A DNA stretch of 64,000 nucleotides from Brevundimonas bacteroides DSM 4726 (GCF_000701445.1 NZ_JNIX01000007.1:293501-357500), one strand, 5' to 3'; numbered from the stretch's first letter, positions 1 through 9,629 are shown. A program made the numbers and translations. The notes: a model not told the origin generated them from the sequence alone.

Positions 1-1640
1 GCCACGCGACATCGAAGCTGGAGCCCGACGACGCCGGCGACGTCGATCTTCTGCGCATCCACACCCTGGGCTTTCGCGGCGAGGCCCTGCCCTCCATCGG
101 CTCGGTCGCCCGCCTGACGATCACGAGCCGCGCCCCCGGCCTCGACGCCCACCAGATCACGGTGGAGGGCGGCGACCAGCGCCCCGTCGCCCCCGCCGCC
201 TTCCCCGGCCCGCACGGCGCGCGGGTCGAGGTCCGCGACCTGTTCTACGCCACCCCCGCCCGGCTGAAGTTCATGAAGTCGGAACGCGCCGAGGCCATGG
301 CCATCTCGGAAGAGATCAAGCGCCAGGCCATGGCGCACGAGGCCGTCGCCTTCACCCTGGACCTCGACGGCCGCACCGTGCTGCGCCTGCCCGCCGAACA
401 CCCCGGCGACGAAGGCCGGCTGAAGCGGCTCGCCGCCCTGCTGGGCCGCGACTTCGAGGCCAATGCGCTCCTGATCGACCAGTCGCGCGAGGGCATCCGC
501 CTGTCCGGCTATGCGGGCTTGCCGACCTATTCCCGGGGCAATGGCGCGCACCAGTATCTGTTCGTCAACGGCCGCCCGGTGCGCGATCGCCTGCTGCAGG
601 GCGCGCTGCGGGGCGCCTATGCCGACTTCCTGGCGCGCGACCGGCATCCGGCGGCGGCCCTGTTCCTCGACATCGACCCCCTGTTCGTCGACGTGAACGT
701 GCATCCGGCCAAGGCCGAGGTCCGCTTCCGCGACCCCGCCCTGGTGCGCGGCCTGATCGTGGGGGCGCTGCGTCACGCGCTCGCCGCCGCCGGCCACCGC
801 GCCTCGACCACCGTCGCCGCGGACGCCCTGTCGGGGTTCCGCCCCCATACCGGCGTCGCCGCCTTCAGCCCCTCGTCCCAGACGTCGCAGGGGTTCTCCG
901 GCGGCTACAGCGGCTGGACCGGCTGGGACCGTCCGGCCGGCTTGGCCCAGGACCTCCCCGGCCTGAACGAACGCAGCGCCCGCGTCGAGCCCGGCGACCC
1001 CTACGCCCTCAGCCCTAAGCCCTACTCCCCCGACGCCGCGCCAGCGGCGGCGGACATCGACCACCCCCTCGGCGCCGCCCGCGCCCAGGTCCACGGCACC
1101 TACATCGTCGCCCAGACCCGCGACGGGATCGTCGTGGTCGACCAGCACGCCGCCCACGAACGCCTGGTCTACGAACGGATGAAAGCCCAGATGGCCGAGG
1201 GCGCCGTCACCCGCCAGGCCCTCCTGACGCCTGAGGTCGTCGAGCTCGACCCCGCCGAGGCCGACCGTGTCATCGCCCGCGCTGAGGAACTGGCCCAGCT
1301 GGGCCTGATCGTCGAACCCTTCGGCGGCGGGGCGGTGCTGGTGCGGGAAACCCCTGCGCTGCTGGGGGATGCCGACGTCCAGGGCCTGATCCGCGACATC
1401 GCCGACGACCTGGCCGAGCACGGCGCGGCGCTGGCCCTGTCCGAACGCCTGGGCGAGGTCTGCGGCACCATGGCCTGCCACGGCAGCGTCCGCGCCGGCC
1501 GGGTGCTCAGCGCGCCCGAGATGAACGCCCTCCTGCGCCAGATGGAAGCCACCCCGCACAGCGGCCAGTGCAACCACGGCCGCCCGACCTACGTCGAGCT
1601 CAAGCTGCAGGATCTGGAAAAGCTGTTCGGACGTCGCTAG
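1..1640 (+). CDS. mutL: DNA mismatch repair protein MutL (5' truncated by window)
   Basis: MutL links mismatch recognition by MutS to strand incision. The gene enters from the left edge: the frame is open from base 3 and lacks its start and most of the GHKL ATPase N-terminus. The ATPase motif [13 protein letters not shown] is visible from base 69. The C-terminal half carries the metal-binding endonuclease motif DQHA-x2-E-x4-E (from base 1140), ACHGSVRAG, and the terminal CNHGRPT motif (from base 1569). This is therefore the nicking type of MutL, as expected in bacteria without MutH. A proline/serine-rich linker lies at roughly 840-1060. The last 22 codons are echoed by a diverged fossil at 2428-2493, which suggests rearrangement at this 3' end. 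The gene itself ends normally in KLFGRR and a TAG stop. Confidence 0.97.
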   Translation, partial: HATSKLEPDDAGDVDLLRIHTLGFRGEALPSIGSVARLTITSRAPGLDAHQITVEGGDQRPVAPAAFPGPHGARVEVRDLFYATPARLKFMKSERAEAMAISEEIKRQAMAHEAVAFTLDLDGRTVLRLPAEHPGDEGRLKRLAALLGRDFEANALLIDQSREGIRLSGYAGLPTYSRGNGAHQYLFVNGRPVRDRLLQGALRGAYADFLARDRHPAAALFLDIDPLFVDVNVHPAKAEVRFRDPALVRGLIVGALRHALAAAGHRASTTVAADALSGFRPHTGVAAFSPSSQTSQGFSGGYSGWTGWDRPAGLAQDLPGLNERSARVEPGDPYALSPKPYSPDAAPAAADIDHPLGAARAQVHGTYIVAQTRDGIVVVDQHAAHERLVYERMKAQMAEGAVTRQALLTPEVVELDPAEADRVIARAEELAQLGLIVEPFGGGAVLVRETPALLGDADVQGLIRDIADDLAEHGAALALSERLGEVCGTMACHGSVRAGRVLSAPEMNALLRQMEATPHSGQCNHGRPTYVELKLQDLEKLFGRR

Positions 1641-1671
1641 CCGGGTCGGCAGGCTGGGGTTGGGGAGGCGA

Positions 1672-2286
1672 TCAGCCCGCGACCGGGGCCATCACCTCAT
1701 TGCGACGCAGGAACCACAGCGTCCACGGCGGATCGTATTGAGCCAGCGTGATCGGGCCGGTGCGCCGCATGCCGCGCGCCGCCAGCTGCTGGTCCAGCTC
1801 CTGCTCCCGCCGTTCGACCTGACGCGCGTCGGCGATGCCGGAAAACCGCACCACCGCCATCCGGTGCGCCGGCTCCTCGCGCAGGGTGACGCGGCGGTCG
1901 TTGGGCACAGGCAGGGTCGCCATCGTGTATTCCGACGGCATGATGAACCGCACGGCCCAGCGGTCGCCCGACGCCGTCTGGGTGACGGGGGCCGTCATGG
2001 CGATGGTCTCGCTGGTGCGGTTCTGGGCGACCGGCGCGGTCATGGCGATCGACTGGCGCCGCGTGTTTCCGCCGAAGATATAGCCGGCCAGGATCTGGAA
2101 CCCCTGGCTGGAGGCCCGGTTCTGGCTGCCGGCCACGGTCACCTCCGCCACCACGGTGGGGCCATAGTCGCGCACCTCGAACGGACCGTCGCGGAGCACC
2201 AGGGTGAAGGCAGGTTCTTCTGTGGCCATGGCGGGTGTTCCCAGAGTGCCGAGGATCAGCACAATACAGAGGATCAGGCGAGACAT
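1672..2286 (-). CDS. SOUL family haem-binding protein, secreted
   Basis: This 204-residue protein has a signal peptide (about residues 1-20, ending AMA) followed by a SOUL/HBP domain. The domain is recognisable from FEVRDYGPTVVAEV, the repeated IAMTAPV segments and the late RMAVVRFSG strand. SOUL proteins bind haem or related tetrapyrroles; the bacterial role is poorly defined and a periplasmic location is inferred. I chose the ATG at 2286 because GGAG sits six bases before it; an in-frame ATG at 2298 is possible. The gene is convergent with mutL and lies between mutL and the fossil of a second mutL 3' end, so it may have arrived in the same event. Confidence 0.85.
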   Translation of the reverse strand: MSRLILCIVLILGTLGTPAMATEEPAFTLVLRDGPFEVRDYGPTVVAEVTVAGSQNRASSQGFQILAGYIFGGNTRRQSIAMTAPVAQNRTSETIAMTAPVTQTASGDRWAVRFIMPSEYTMATLPVPNDRRVTLREEPAHRMAVVRFSGIADARQVERREQELDQQLAARGMRRTGPITLAQYDPPWTLWFLRRNEVMAPVAG

Positions 2287-2427
2287 GGGCGACTCCATCG
2301 GACCGGCAGGCGCGCTTGTCGTCGCGTCGGACGTCTCAGGCCAGCGGAATCGCGAGGCCGCGACAGTGCGTAGCGGTAACGCGGTTCGGAGGGACGGGTT
2401 CAGGCGGGGCGTGAGGTGATGGGGCGA

Positions 2428-2493
2428 CACGCTCGCCCGAACTACGTCGAGCTCAAGCTGGCGGATTTGGAGAAGTTGCTTGGGCGGCAGTGA
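2428..2493 (+). pseudogene. Fossil of a second mutL 3' end
   Basis: These 66 bases encode a diverged copy of the last 21 residues of MutL plus stop (HARPNYVELK then LADLEKLLGRQ, against [10 protein letters not shown] then [11 protein letters not shown]). By hand count the last 60 bases match 1581-1640 at 46 positions, including a perfect 19-base stretch (1589-1607 and 2442-2460). Nothing upstream resembles mutL. Many differences are synonymous or conservative, so this looks like the end of a mutL from a related strain rather than a recent duplicate. It probably marks the edge of an insertion or replacement between mutL and the phosphatase gene at 4792. Confidence 0.85.
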
Positions 2494-2517
2494 GGGGCTG
2501 CTTGGTCGGCAGTGCGG
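2477..2517. repeat. Short tandem repeat at the end of the mutL fossil
   Basis: The last bases of the mutL fossil (2477-2495) recur 22 bases later (2499-2517), with 17 of 19 positions matching. The first copy contains the stop codon of the fossil. This is consistent with slippage or a second recombination event at the same junction. Confidence 0.7.
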
Positions 2518-2563
2518 CGGCACCGATCTTCCAGCAAGCGCTAGAAGGGCGGCATTCAGTCGG

Positions 2564-2582
2564 CTTTGATACTGTATCAAAG
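2564..2582. repeat. Perfect 19-bp AT-rich palindrome
   Basis: CTTTGATAC and GTATCAAAG face each other around a single T. The palindrome overlaps the stop codon of the TetR gene (2577-2579) and is unusually AT-rich for this genome. The form is that of an operator for a dimeric (TetR-type) regulator rather than a terminator, because there is no T-run on either side. On the minus strand it would lie upstream of the SOUL gene. I see no -35/-10 pair here that settles its role. Confidence 0.6.
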
Positions 2583-3164
2583 AGGGTGAATTCGCAGCGC
2601 CTCCAGCATGCTAACCATTCCCTGACCGGCAGACCGGACCCGGTTGCCATCGCCTTCGGCCCGGCTGAGGAGAAAGCCGCCCTGGATTGACGCCACAATG
2701 GCGTCGGCGACCGAGACCGTGTCATACCCAGGCTTCAGCGTGCCCGTCGCCTCAGCCTCGGCCAAGGCGTCGATAAGGAGCTTCCGAACAGTGCCGAAGT
2801 ACCGAGCGATTGGCGCCCGAAGACTCGGCTCGTCGATGACCTCCGTTTCACTCACCAGCCGGCCGAGCCGACATCCCCGCCGTCCATCCCGATCGTCGAG
2901 CAGATAGGCACGTATCCGGTCGAGTGGCGGAACCGTCGGGTCGAAGGTCTTGTGGGCAATGGCCGTCATCTCGTCCTCGATCTCCTTGAGCGCGTCTTCA
3001 GCGAGATGACGCTTGCCCCGGTAGTGATGATACAAACTGCCCTGTCCGGCTCCGCTCGCGTCGAGCACTCGCCGGGGGCTCATCGCCGCATAGCCACCCT
3101 CCCAAAGGAGCGACTTGGCCGCATCTCTCAGTTCTCGTTTCATCTCGCAGCTCTTTGACTCCAT
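2577..3164 (-). CDS. TetR/AcrR family transcriptional regulator
   Basis: This 195-residue repressor has an N-terminal TetR helix-turn-helix. The DNA-binding segment reads AAKSLLWEGGYAAMSPRRVL then ASGAGQGSLYHHYRGKRHLA. A helical ligand-binding domain follows (TVRKLLIDALAEAEATGTLKPG and the helices after it). It is divergent from the MAPEG-GST-DUF606 operon and probably represses it in the absence of an electrophile or hydrophobic ligand (inference from context). Two starts are possible, ATG 3164 and ATG 3143. The palindrome at 3163-3180 overlaps the first, which suggests autoregulation. The third codon positions look less GC-biased than in the flanking core genes, fitting acquisition by transfer. 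Confidence 0.88.
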   Translation of the reverse strand: MESKSCEMKRELRDAAKSLLWEGGYAAMSPRRVLDASGAGQGSLYHHYRGKRHLAEDALKEIEDEMTAIAHKTFDPTVPPLDRIRAYLLDDRDGRRGCRLGRLVSETEVIDEPSLRAPIARYFGTVRKLLIDALAEAEATGTLKPGYDTVSVADAIVASIQGGFLLSRAEGDGNRVRSAGQGMVSMLEALRIHPL

Positions 3165-3180
3165 ACCGACTAGTATGTAT
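3163..3180. promoter_or_regulatory. Candidate TetR-type operator
   Basis: This is an imperfect palindrome centred on CTAG, with 14 of 18 positions symmetric by hand count. It overlaps the distal start codon of the TetR gene and lies 50 bp before the MAPEG start, so a bound dimer could block both divergent promoters. No footprint evidence exists; the assignment rests on position and symmetry. Confidence 0.5.
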
Positions 3181-3229
3181 CTAGCAGAACCTGGGTCGAC
3201 TGGCGACCGAAAAGACGGGGGCACATCGT

Positions 3230-3628
3230 ATGAAGGCCGAACTGCACTTCGCCGCGCTGACGGCAATCTTCACGGGTCTGCTGTGGATTCCGCTCATCCT
3301 CAACCGACTGAACGAGATGGGCGTCTGGAAGGCCTTGCGAAACCCCGAGCCCGACGTCCGCCCGCATGCGGCCTGGGCCTACCGGCTAGCCAATGCTCAT
3401 CGCAACGCCATCGAAAACCTCGTCGTGTTTGCACCACTCGCTGTCGCCGTCACTCTGACGGAGACCGACACCGTGGCGACTGCGGCGTGGTCGGCCGCCT
3501 TTTTCTACGCCCGTCTGGCTCATGCCGTGATCTACGCTCTCGGCATTCCCCTCCTGCGCACTATCGCCTTCTTCGTTGGCTTCATCGCCCAGATGGTCCT
3601 CGCCGCCCACCTGTTCGGCTTGGTCTAA
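3230..3628 (+). CDS. MAPEG family membrane protein
   Basis: This 132-residue, four-helix membrane protein belongs to the MAPEG family (membrane-associated proteins in eicosanoid and glutathione metabolism). The family signature region is visible as NAHRNAIENLVVFAPLAVAV, and later ARLAHAVIYALGIPLLRTI resembles the conserved RxxHxxxYxxGxxxxR segment. It begins at an ATG preceded by a purine-rich GACGGGGG stretch. Its TAA stop overlaps the ATG of the following GST by one base, so translation is probably coupled. Family members conjugate glutathione or reduce lipid peroxides at the membrane. The GST neighbour supports a detoxification role, but the substrate cannot be inferred. Confidence 0.85.
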   Translation: MKAELHFAALTAIFTGLLWIPLILNRLNEMGVWKALRNPEPDVRPHAAWAYRLANAHRNAIENLVVFAPLAVAVTLTETDTVATAAWSAAFFYARLAHAVIYALGIPLLRTIAFFVGFIAQMVLAAHLFGLV

Positions 3629-4230
3629 TGGAGCTCCTGTCTTCGCCGACTTCGCCCTTCGCGCGGATCGTCCGCGTCGCCCTGATCGAGTTGGACATGG
3701 CGGACCGGGTGACCGTTACGAACATCAATCCCATGAGCCCGCCCGACGGCTTTCCCGATCTGAACCCGCTGGGCAAGGTCCCGACTCTTTTGCTGGCAGA
3801 CGGCGCGGCTCTCTATGACAGCCGCACGATCTGCGATCATCTTGCGCGGCATAACCCGTCTCGGGGATTGCTGCCCGAGACGGGCCATCGACGCGACGAG
3901 GTTCTGACGGCCTTGTCGCTCGCCATAGGGATCTGTGACGCTGCCTTCTCAGTGGTGATGGAGCGACGTCGTCCGGAAGCCCAGCAGTCTGCGGAATGGT
4001 TGTCGCGCTGGACCTCCGGCATCCTTCGTGGAACTCAGGCCCTCGACGCGTCACGCGGCTCCGCGTCTCCCAAGGACCTCGGCCAGATTGGTAGCGCGGT
4101 GGCCTTGGCCTACCTCGACTTTCGACTTCCAGATGTCGACTGGCGCGCCGGAAACGAGCCACTCGACACCTGGCAAACGGGAGTTCGGCGCTGGAGGTCT
4201 ATGCGCGCCACTGAACCGCTGGCCGCATGA
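3628..4230 (+). CDS. Glutathione S-transferase family protein
   Basis: This is a 200-residue protein with an N-terminal thioredoxin-like GST domain. It starts MELLSSPTSPFARIVRVAL, has the cis-proline site GKVPTLLLADG, and has the GSH gamma-glutamyl contact ALYDSRTICDHL. An all-helical C-terminal domain follows. The SPxSPFxRxVR opening is typical of bacterial beta-like GSTs whose catalytic residue is Ser or Cys near position 6-9. It overlaps the MAPEG stop by one base and the next gene by four (ATGA), so three genes form one translationally coupled operon under the divergent TetR regulator. It probably conjugates or reduces a xenobiotic together with MAPEG. Confidence 0.88.
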   Translation: MELLSSPTSPFARIVRVALIELDMADRVTVTNINPMSPPDGFPDLNPLGKVPTLLLADGAALYDSRTICDHLARHNPSRGLLPETGHRRDEVLTALSLAIGICDAAFSVVMERRRPEAQQSAEWLSRWTSGILRGTQALDASRGSASPKDLGQIGSAVALAYLDFRLPDVDWRAGNEPLDTWQTGVRRWRSMRATEPLAA

Positions 4231-4697
4231 AAGACCTTTCTGCGATTTCGCTGACCGGAATGGCTTGGGCGTTCGCGGCGGGTGCCGGCATTCCCCTTAT
4301 GGCCACGCTGAACGGTGCCGTTGCCAAGGCGACCGGCAGCCCGGCTCTAGCTGTTGTCCTGCTTTTTGCCGTTGGGCTGGTCGCGAGCCTCGCCGTGCTC
4401 GTGACATCCGGGCAAGCCGTGGCCGTCAACCGCCTTCAGGCTCTTCCGGCTCTTTGGTTCGCAGGCGGTCTGATCGTGGCCTTCTACATACATTCGGTGA
4501 CGGTTCTCGTGTCCCGGTACGGTGTCGCCAACGTCATCCTGTTCGTTATGGTCGCCCAACTGATGATGTCCGCCGTGATTGACCACTTCGGATGGTGGGG
4601 CGTCCCGAGGAAGCCCATAGACCCTACCCGAGTCACCGGTTTCATCGCCGTCGTGATCGGCTTGATCCTGACCCAATCCGACCCTCCGCCTAGGTGA
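4227..4697 (+). CDS. DUF606/YdcZ family DMT-superfamily membrane protein
   Basis: This is a 156-residue, strongly hydrophobic protein with about five membrane helices. It contains GIPLMATLNGAVAKATGSP, typical of the DUF606 (YdcZ) family, half-size relatives of the drug/metabolite transporters. It starts in an ATGA overlap with the GST stop and is the last gene of the MAPEG-GST-DUF606 operon. An export function for a conjugate or for the inducing compound is plausible but inferred only from context. The sequence ends in a short proline-rich tail (QSDPPPR). Confidence 0.8.
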   Translation: MKDLSAISLTGMAWAFAAGAGIPLMATLNGAVAKATGSPALAVVLLFAVGLVASLAVLVTSGQAVAVNRLQALPALWFAGGLIVAFYIHSVTVLVSRYGVANVILFVMVAQLMMSAVIDHFGWWGVPRKPIDPTRVTGFIAVVIGLILTQSDPPPR

Positions 4698-4791
4698 ACA
4701 CGGCGTCTGAGATCGCATCGACTGAGGTCACGCGTGATGCAACCAGCGTCCTGCAAACGAGCAACCAGTAGCGCAAGAATCGGAACCTTCG

Positions 4792-5283
4792 TTGGACACC
4801 GCTCCCACCCCCTCCCTCCTCTTCGTCTGCCTCGGCAACATCTGTCGCTCGCCGCTCGCCGAGGGCGCCCTGCGGGCCGAGGCGGCGCGGCGGGGGGTGG
4901 CCCTGGTCGTCGATTCCGCTGGCACGGGGAACTGGCATGCGGGCGAGCCGCCGGATGAGCGGGCCATCGCCGTCGCGGCCAGGAACGGCGTCGACATCAC
5001 GGCCCTTCGCGCCCGTCAGGTCACGCGCGCCGACTTCGCCCGCTTCGACCACATCGTCGCCCTGGACCACGCCAATCTGAAGGACCTGCGCCGCCTGGCG
5101 CCTGCCGATGGCACAGCCCGGCTCAGCCTGCTGCTGGACTGGGTGCCGGGGCGCGCGGGTCAGGCCGTGGCCGATCCCTGGTTCGGCGAGGCCGAGGGCT
5201 TCGACGCCACCTGGGCCGACGCTGCCGCCGCCGCCCGCGCCATCGTGGAGCGCCTGTCGAAGGACGCCTCGGCCGCCCCCTAG
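4792..5283 (+). CDS. Low molecular weight protein-tyrosine phosphatase
   Basis: This 163-residue protein carries the P-loop CxxxxxRS near the N-terminus (LFVCLGNICRSPLAEG, catalytic Cys13 and Arg19) and the general-acid DPW motif around residue 126 (VADPWFGEAEGFD). It hydrolyses phosphotyrosine and, in bacteria, often acts on BY-kinases of polysaccharide export or on arginine phosphate. A partner kinase is not adjacent here. The start is a TTG; no ATG in frame precedes the P-loop. Its TAG stop overlaps the stop of the convergent kelch gene within the four bases CTAG. It is the first core gene after the accessory region 1641-4697. Confidence 0.93.
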   Translation: MDTAPTPSLLFVCLGNICRSPLAEGALRAEAARRGVALVVDSAGTGNWHAGEPPDERAIAVAARNGVDITALRARQVTRADFARFDHIVALDHANLKDLRRLAPADGTARLSLLLDWVPGRAGQAVADPWFGEAEGFDATWADAAAAARAIVERLSKDASAAP

Positions 5284-6293
5284 AGGGTCAGGGCCTCCAC
5301 CGTGCCCACCGCCTGGCCGCCCGACACCACCGCCCCGCCCGCGATGGCGTAGACCGTGTCCCCCACCGCCGCCGCCGCCAGCCCGTGCCTGGGCGTGCGC
5401 ATGTCCGGCCCGGCGCTCCAGGCGTCCGTCGCCGGGTCGTAGATCCAGGTTTCGCGGAACACCCCGCCGCCGCCCGGCGCGAACCACTCGCCCCCGAACG
5501 CGACCAGCTTTCCGTTGGCAGCGACCATCGCCAGTCCCCCGCCGACCTGCTGGTCCGACGCGGTGGAGCGCGGAATGGGCGCCAGCGTCTCCCAGCGATC
5601 CGCCGCCGGATCATACCGATCCAGCCGTCCGGTCCCGCCGCCGGTCACCGTCCGCCCGCCCGCGATCCACAGCGCCCCGTCCAGCACCGCGCCCGCCGCG
5701 CTGTTCCTGGCCATCGGGGCCGGTCGCGCCCGCTCCCACCGGTCGTCCGCCAGCACCCAGTGGGTGTCGACGTCGACCTGATCCCGCCACTGGGCGTTGG
5801 CCTCGGCCCCCGGCGAGCGGCCGGTGACCAGATGCACCCGCCCGGCGTGGGCCAGGCCGACGGACTCGGCCAAGGGCGTCGGCAGGGACGGTCCCGGCGT
5901 CCACGCCTCGGCCCCCGGCGTCAGGCTCCAGACCTCGGTCGCATTGGTCCAGTCTCCGTCTCCCCGACGATAGCCGCCGATGGCCAGCAACCGGTCGCCG
6001 TCGGCGACGATCATCGGGTGGTGCCGGGCCTCGGGCAGCTTCGGCCCCTCGCTCCAGACGTCGGCGGCCGGATCGTAGAGGCCGACCCGGTCCTCGATGT
6101 GCAGGGGCGCGTTCGTCCGCCCCACGAGCCCGCCCGCCGTGACGATTCGCCCGGTCCAGACGGCGGCGTAGATCTCCTGAACGGGCCAGGGAAGGGGGGC
6201 GCGGGTCTCCCACACCGCCTGCGCCCGTGTCGGGCTCGGCAGGGCAAAGGCGCCGGCGGCGACAAGCAGTGTGCGGCGGTCGATCTGGCTCAT
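5280..6293 (-). CDS. Secreted kelch-repeat beta-propeller protein
   Basis: This 337-residue protein starts with a twin-arginine-type signal (DRRTLLVAAGAFALP). It is followed by about six kelch blades recognisable by recurring GG-motifs and spaced Tyr/Trp residues, for example IVTAGGLVGR, LLAIGGYRRG, LWIAGGRTV and LVAFGGEW. Kelch propellers bind proteins or carbohydrates; galactose-oxidase-like enzymes share the fold, but no oxidase active-site residues can be assigned. The periplasm is the likely location. The gene stands alone, convergent with the phosphatase (four-base stop overlap), with the 328-bp non-coding stretch upstream. Confidence 0.8.
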   Translation of the reverse strand: MSQIDRRTLLVAAGAFALPSPTRAQAVWETRAPLPWPVQEIYAAVWTGRIVTAGGLVGRTNAPLHIEDRVGLYDPAADVWSEGPKLPEARHHPMIVADGDRLLAIGGYRRGDGDWTNATEVWSLTPGAEAWTPGPSLPTPLAESVGLAHAGRVHLVTGRSPGAEANAQWRDQVDVDTHWVLADDRWERARPAPMARNSAAGAVLDGALWIAGGRTVTGGGTGRLDRYDPAADRWETLAPIPRSTASDQQVGGGLAMVAANGKLVAFGGEWFAPGGGGVFRETWIYDPATDAWSAGPDMRTPRHGLAAAAVGDTVYAIAGGAVVSGGQAVGTVEALTL

Positions 6294-6359
6294 GGCCGGA
6301 GGCTAGAACAGCCCGCTCGCCCGCGCCATGGGTGGCCCGTCCACCCCAGCGGCGACGGC

Positions 6360-6440
6360 GGCCCCAATCGGGTCAATCGCGAGGGCCTGGCGCGCATGCG
6401 CAGCTGGCTCGACAACCGGGTCTCGGCCCGCGCCTTGTGA
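6360..6440 (+). other. Coding-like fragment followed by a hairpin (possible gene remnant)
   Basis: This plus-strand frame ending in TGA at 6438 reads GPNRVNREGLARMRSWLD then NRVSARAL. Its third positions are almost all G or C, as in real genes here. It has no convincing start, and upstream it runs antisense into the kelch gene start. An 8-bp GC-rich stem-loop follows 10 bases after the stop. It could be the 3' end of a lost gene with its terminator, or chance; I do not recognise the peptide. Confidence 0.3.
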
Positions 6441-6450
6441 CGCCTTCGCT

Positions 6451-6471
6451 CCCCGGCCTCACGGGCCGGGG
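6451..6471 (+). terminator. GC-rich stem-loop, terminator-like
   Basis: CCCCGGCC pairs perfectly with GGCCGGGG around a five-base loop and is followed on the plus strand by TCTTG. It would terminate plus-strand transcription coming from the fragment at 6360-6440 and insulate the LexA-box promoter just downstream. Confidence 0.45.
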
Positions 6472-6489
6472 TCTTGTTCGCAAGACGAT

Positions 6490-6504
6490 GTTCCTATATT
6501 GTTC
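6490..6504 (+). promoter_or_regulatory. LexA (SOS) box of the alphaproteobacterial type
   Basis: GTTC, seven bases (CTATATT), GTTC: an exact match to the GTTC-N7-GTTC operator known for LexA of Caulobacter and Rhodobacter. A TATATT hexamer (6495-6500) inside the box could be the -10 element, with TTGTTC at 6474-6479 as a short-spaced -35. Bound LexA would then cover the promoter. On the plus strand only the 18-codon ORF at 6527 lies downstream; on the minus strand the kelch gene begins about 200 bp away. Confidence 0.6.
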
Positions 6505-6526
6505 CAGGACAAAGCCGAGAGGCGGT

Positions 6527-6583
6527 ATGGGAGTCCGTGAGAGCGTACTCTCACGAAGAGGTGAGCCTATCCTTATGACTTGA
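6527..6583 (+). CDS. 18-residue ORF downstream of the LexA box (hypothetical)
   Basis: An ATG with a good ribosome-binding site (GAGAGG at 6517-6522, four bases of spacing) opens an 18-codon frame, MGVRESVLSRRGEPILMT. It lies 22 bases after the LexA box and about 26 bases after the presumed -10. The peptide is not hydrophobic, so it does not resemble the membrane SOS inhibitor SidA of Caulobacter. A perfect stem-loop (6536-6555) lies inside the frame, so the transcript could instead act as a small RNA. Coding status is uncertain. Confidence 0.3.
   Translation: MGVRESVLSRRGEPILMT
6536..6555. repeat. Perfect inverted repeat inside the LexA-linked transcript
   Basis: CGTGAGAG and CTCTCACG are separated by the four-base loop CGTA. 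The GTGAGAG arm recurs at 6601, so the two hairpins share a sequence. Confidence 0.6.
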
Positions 6584-6600
6584 AACGCATTTCCAGGAAC

Positions 6601-6621
6601 GTGAGAGTCTGAGAGTCACTT

Positions 6622-6625
<4 letters not shown>
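6601..6625 (-). terminator. Stem-loop at the rsmD 3' end
   Basis: GTGAGAG (6601-6607) can pair with CTTTCAC (6619-6625) through one wobble pair around an 11-base loop. It covers the rsmD stop codon (6622-6624). There is no T-run, so factor-independent termination is doubtful. Confidence 0.3.
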
Positions 6626-9186
<2,561 letters not shown>

Positions 9187-9212
9187 CCAAGCCTGGCCAT
9201 ACCGGGACCTCC

Positions 9213-9629
9213 ATGACGACGCTGAAACCGCTGACCTTTCTGCTCATCGGCGCGGGGCTTGCCCTGACCGCCTGCGGACCCTCGCCAGATGACGGCCCGA
9301 CGGACGGGGAGGCGGTCCGTCAGAGGGCCGTCGAGGCCCAGACCGCGAAGCGCCGGACCGGCGCGGAGGTCCAGGACCGGGCTCTGAACCGCGTCATCCG
9401 CACGGTCTATCTTTGCGAAAACGGCGAGCGGCTGTCCGTCGATTTCGACAACCCCCGGGACATGGCCACGGTGCGCAACTCCAACGGCGAGGCCGTCGAC
9501 CTATATCGAGAGCGCGCCGCCGACGGCATCTGGTACCGGGCCAGCGCCTATGATCTTCGCGGCGAGGGGCTGCTGGCGACCTGGACGGCCGACGGGCGCG
9601 AGCCCACCGACTGTCGCGCCATCGACTGA
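9213..9629 (+). CDS. MliC-like lipoprotein
   Basis: This is a 138-residue lipoprotein. The signal peptide ends in the lipobox LTAC (Cys at about residue 21), followed by an acidic linker. A small beta domain then runs VYLCENGERLSVDFDN ... MATVRNSNGEAVDLYRE, with a second Cys near the C-terminus. The YxCxxGxxLxVxF pattern matches the MliC/PliC lysozyme-inhibitor fold. A periplasmic role against C-type lysozyme is plausible from the family, though many relatives are uncharacterised. It follows tadA by 26 bases and may be co-transcribed. Confidence 0.65.
   Translation: MTTLKPLTFLLIGAGLALTACGPSPDDGPTDGEAVRQRAVEAQTAKRRTGAEVQDRALNRVIRTVYLCENGERLSVDFDNPRDMATVRNSNGEAVDLYRERAADGIWYRASAYDLRGEGLLATWTADGREPTDCRAID

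Noticed and set aside
2490..2690. A 66-codon plus-strand frame after the mutL fossil
   Set aside because: No ribosome-binding site or homology signal, and it runs antisense into the TetR coding end.
6476..6493. A further GTTC (6476-6479) near the LexA box, suggesting a second SOS box
   Set aside because: The spacing to the next GTTC is ten bases rather than seven, so it does not fit the LexA consensus.
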